Source: Ceratodon purpureus
Taxonomy: Eukaryota; Streptophyta; Bryopsida; Pseudoditrichales; Ditrichaceae
Assembly (NCBI GenBank): GCA_014871385.1
Contig: CM026426.1
Location: forward strand, 34,005,020-34,069,019
Length of the DNA stretch: 64,000 bases
Direction of reading: 5' to 3'
Part shown: one piece after another, positions 60,960 to 64,000 of the stretch
How the letters are laid out: each line of letters begins with the position of its first letter
Numbering within the stretch: the stretch's first letter is position 1
Program-made: the position numbers and the translations under genes
The notes under the pieces: model-generated
The model's input: the letters and a program-made list of their open reading frames with translations, nothing else
What the model was told of the DNA's origin: nothing
The model's database searches: none

Positions 60960-62033
60960 CACTAGTACAAACCAGGGATTCTGGGAGCTGGGAGGCCTGA
61001 CGCAGGGGGGCGAGAACCCCAGGAGCCCCTGCCTCCGTGAACCTAGCCAGCCCGGGACCAATAGGAGGCGTCCGTTCTTATTGCATCCCCCAGCAGGTGC
61101 TCCCGGGAGTCGAGAGGGTTTCGGTTTTGAACTTGGGGAGGTTTGTCTGCATTACGTGTAAGCATTAAGTTGCATCTCATTTTTTTGCACTCCGAGTTTA
61201 TCTCAAGGAGTCTTCAGTTTTTCCGCATGTAAAGGTTCAGAATAGAGGGACGCCAGATGTGTTTGCACCTGGCAGCATTTGAGAATAGGTGGGGACCGTG
61301 CACTAACCGTCACTCGTTCCTAGGACTATGACATCAACCGTTCCCGTATTCATTGCCAAGTCTTCAAAATTGCACAAGGTGTTAGCACACAGCCAAATCA
61401 AAGTGTTTACAATGCAAACGGAGAAGTAAATTTTCAAATTTCAAATCCAGGAGTATTTAAACATTCTCTTCTGCGGTAGACTCTGTCTCTATATATCCAA
61501 AGCAGAAGCAGTCTTCGTAGCATATATCAACCTAGTTCACATTCTAGATAACCCGCACATGTTCTTTCCCCCGTAATTAAAATGGGTTCAAAATACCCAT
61601 TGCAACTACGAACAGGAAATTGAAAAAACAAAACATAAACATTGGAGGGCACACTGTATTACAACTCCTTCTATGTATGCGCTATTCTTGGACTATCTTC
61701 GAAGTTTCTCAAAATAACAAGTCGCAGTCAGGGTTTTAGAAAAAAAAAAAAAACATTGTCGCCACGGGATCAAGTACATGGTGTGCATGATTGTACCATC
61801 TCTTGTGATGTGACTGAACACTATATGTTCCAAAAAGAAGTGGCTAACCGATAAACACAAACTGTCTACATAAACATGCGTGGATCACATTATCAAACAT
61901 TACGCTAAGGTCGGGTGTATGGATGGGGATGTCAGCTGGTCGCCCACCGACGTTCCATAACACACGTGCTTGTACAACGGTATTCCCTTACCACCTCCTA
62001 GGCGCTGCGAATTAACTGCAGGAGAATGTAGTT

Positions 62034-63973
62034 TCACTTTTTTTTTCCTCCTCCAGTCGAGGAGTCTGAACTGTCCTTTAGCAACTCTTCTGTCCATTGC
62101 ACACTGGGGTGGGATGTAATATCCATGTCTCCGTTCTCTTCGTCGGTCAAGTCCTCTAACAGAAGTTCATCAAAGGTACCCGAGGCAGGTTGTGGAGGGG
62201 ATCCAGAAATGTGAAACGAAGTGCTGCTCCATTTGGGGGGGTCAGATTCTGTCCACGATGTGCTAGAACTGCCTCCACTTGCTTCCCCTCCAAGCCCATT
62301 TTTGATCTGCCACATCTCCAGCTTCGTGAGTTTCCCCTGGTTTTGGGTACGGGACGTCCTCAGTAAGTGTTTAAGAGACCGAGGTGGAGGTTCATACATC
62401 GCTGCGTCATCAATGTCTGCACACCGTTTCCCCCCCGTAAGTCTGACCTTACCGTCGTCTCCATCATCCTCATCTTCCACCTCCTCTTTACTGTCATCTT
62501 CGCCTGTCTCCTTATCCTGCCCTTTATCGAGTTCTTTCTTTTTCTGATCATCCCCTACATCCCCTCCGTCGTGGCCGTTGCCGCTGGCACCTCCTCCGCC
62601 CGTCCCGACACTGGTTGTATTCTCTCCTCCAGTCGGATATTCCTTAGTCTGTCCTCCAGAATCTGGAATCGCCTCTTTATTCATCGGACCATCATTGTGG
62701 TTGTTTGTGCGCGAGTCCTCACCCCCGTCGGTTTCTACAGACCCTGAACACAATATCCTCATCAGCGATTGAAAGGAATAAGCACCAAATGAATAAGTAC
62801 GAACAAATGAACCAAAAGGAAATCGTGGCATCATACTCAATTTTGTAACTGAATTTACGCCATTAAAATTTGTACTTTAAATAGATGTCTATTACCTCGG
62901 CGCTCAAACGCCTTTCCCGCTCCTGCGTTGCCTAGAAATGCAGTGAAAGAGAATTCATTCTGTCCAACCGAGATATCTGCTTCCTCAGAGTCGACAACCA
63001 TTTTCGACTTTCCACGGTCTTCACGGCTTGGTGTGTTTAGAGGTGAAAATCTTGCATAGTCCATCGCTGAACCCTCCTGTGTCTTACGCTCCCTCCACAC
63101 CAAAGAGCTCGCCGACAATCTTCTCCCATCGCAGCCACCTAGATAACCAACGTCCAAGACTGTTAATGTATAACAACATCCGCATATGTATAAATCCGAA
63201 ACCATACAAATTCAAAAACAGGTAGGTTATGGAATCAAATCTCTAATGGAATTCAGAGTGCCAAATGTGTAACGGATTTGACGCCATACAGATTTAAATT
63301 CTAAATAGATGTGTATTACCTAGGCGCTCGGACGCCTTTCCCGCTCCTGCGTTGCCTAAAAATGCAGAGAAAGAGAATTCATTTTGTCCAACGGAGATAT
63401 CTGCTTCCTCAGAGTCGACAACCGTTTTTGACTTCCCACGGTCTTCACGTCTTGGTGCACCAAGGGGTGAAAACTTTGCAGTGTCAAATGCTGAACCCCC
63501 CTGTGTCTTACGCTCCCTGCTCAGCAAAGAGTTCGCCGCCAGTCTTCTCCCATCGCAATCACCTACATAACCAACGTTCAAAAGTGCTTACGTATAACAA
63601 CATCCGCATATGTAAAAAACCGAATCCATACAAAATCAGAAATAGGTAGAGCATGGACACATTAATGTAATGAGATTCAGAGAAAAAATGTATTCACGTC
63701 CAAAAAAACAGCAGTTTCTAACCAGCCTGGCCATGGTCATACAGCAATCACAAGGCACTGCCTATGCTTCGAAATAACTCACCTGGCTTTCCGCGCCGTG
63801 CAGCTATGGTGAATCCTAGGTCGCTTCCAACGCCTTTCCCTCCTCCTTTTTTTTCGACATAAACAAACGCTACTCCCCCTCTTTTCTTTGGAGGCAGCAT
63901 TCTCTGACCATCGCCAGTGGTCGGAGTTGTAACTGGTCCCTTCCGTTTAGTAGACCACGGGCGTATGGGCACC
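62034..63973 (-). CDS. CACTA-borne gene with duplicated phase-1 exon (5' end outside)
   Basis: Minus-strand exons: about 63973-63783, 63562-63320, 63138-62896, 62743-62034 (stop TGA). All three introns are phase 1 with GTAATA or GTGAGT donors. Exons 2 and 3 are both exactly 243 nt, about 80% identical in protein (GKSK-VVDSEEADISVGQNEFS shared), a tandem exon duplication. The last exon is acidic (EEVEDEDDGDDGK), Gly/Ser/Thr-rich and mostly disordered, ending STGGGKKK. The first visible exon is basic (RKGPVTTPTTGDGQR). The same phase-1 pattern marks the gene at 52.2-55.0 kb. No known domain recognised; start is outside or upstream. Confidence 0.55.
62867..63665. repeat. ~424-bp tandem duplication, exon plus intron
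   Basis: 62867-63240 and 63291-63665 align including the exon, the adjacent intron (AACAACATCCGCATATGTA in both) and the branch region. The intron copies have drifted about as much as the exons. Confidence 0.8.
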
Positions 63974-64000
63974 TTTAATTTCTCCCCATGCCAAGCCTCC

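Larger units (their letters stand above)
60960..64000. mobile_element. CACTA element inserted in the PUB gene (runs off window)
   Basis: Starts CACTAGTACAAACCAGGGAT with CTGGGAGC after it; the preceding three bases AGC would be the target duplication. The first 170 bp are GC-rich with GGGAGC, CCAGGAGCCCC and GCTCCCGGGAG words, similar to the terminus at 6918. The right end is not in the window, so the element is more than 3 kb. 61130-61900 has no supportable gene; an A14 run is at 61740. Confidence 0.7.

Overview
This window reads as plant nuclear DNA: short GT-AG introns, plant U-box/ARM, pTAC16-like and gamma-tubulin exons, and plant-type CACTA transposases. A bryophyte (moss) is my best guess from the feel of the protein families, but nothing here proves it. 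There is hardly any intact single-copy host gene. The window is a transposon nest with broken or captured host exons embedded in it. All exon joins are read by eye from GT/AG sites and frame.

1-6.9 kb is AT-rich and gene-poor. It has three related hairpins in the first kilobase, a TA-flanked MITE (5782-6323), and the right end of a CACTA element at 6918 with a 29-bp palindrome beside it. 6.9-8.9 kb holds coding-like scraps and the first exons of a TPR protein. The following TPR exons reappear, same strand and in repeat order, at 34.7-35.4 kb, so about 26 kb of nested repeats separates the two halves.

9.2-33 kb is a mosaic of one apparently undescribed repeat system. It contains (a) a four-exon transposase-like gene (9.7-13.1 kb); (b) three diverged copies of a gene with an N-terminal helical domain, a coiled coil and a RING-like C-x2-C...C-G-C-x2-H-x2-C...C-x2-C finger (15.9-18.3 minus, 25.0-26.8 plus, 29.6-31.6 plus); (c) about 600-bp inverted repeats around the first copy; (d) shared terminal sequence, about 31-bp arrays, a tRNA-related SINE-like unit, and a strikingly recurrent GTTGNNAAC-type motif. 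A p115/USO1-like exon has been picked up and duplicated inside it. An unidentified AT-rich reading frame sits at 28.2-28.7 kb. 32.7-34.2 kb carries an unrecognised three-exon minus-strand gene with a 35-bp palindrome on a splice donor.

34.7-37.1 kb: TPR exons followed directly by exons of a pTAC16-like Rossmann protein. 38.3-38.7 kb: 130-bp tandem repeats. 39.4-50.5 kb: a CACTA gene pair in divergent orientation, a TNPA/Ptta-like gene on minus (one in-frame stop) and a tnp2/TNPD gene on plus (tnp2, DUF4218, DUF4216; one frameshift). An F-box-like small gene lies between them. 52.2-55.0 kb: a seven-exon gene of unknown function in which every intron is phase 1; its first large exon distantly recalls the helical domain of the RING family.

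55-64 kb: gamma-tubulin C-terminal exons, a second CACTA terminus (58271), a broken membrane-protein gene, and a plant U-box ARM-repeat gene cut within its ARM region by a third CACTA terminus (60960). The element starting at 60960 runs off the window and carries a minus-strand gene with a tandemly duplicated 243-nt phase-1 exon.
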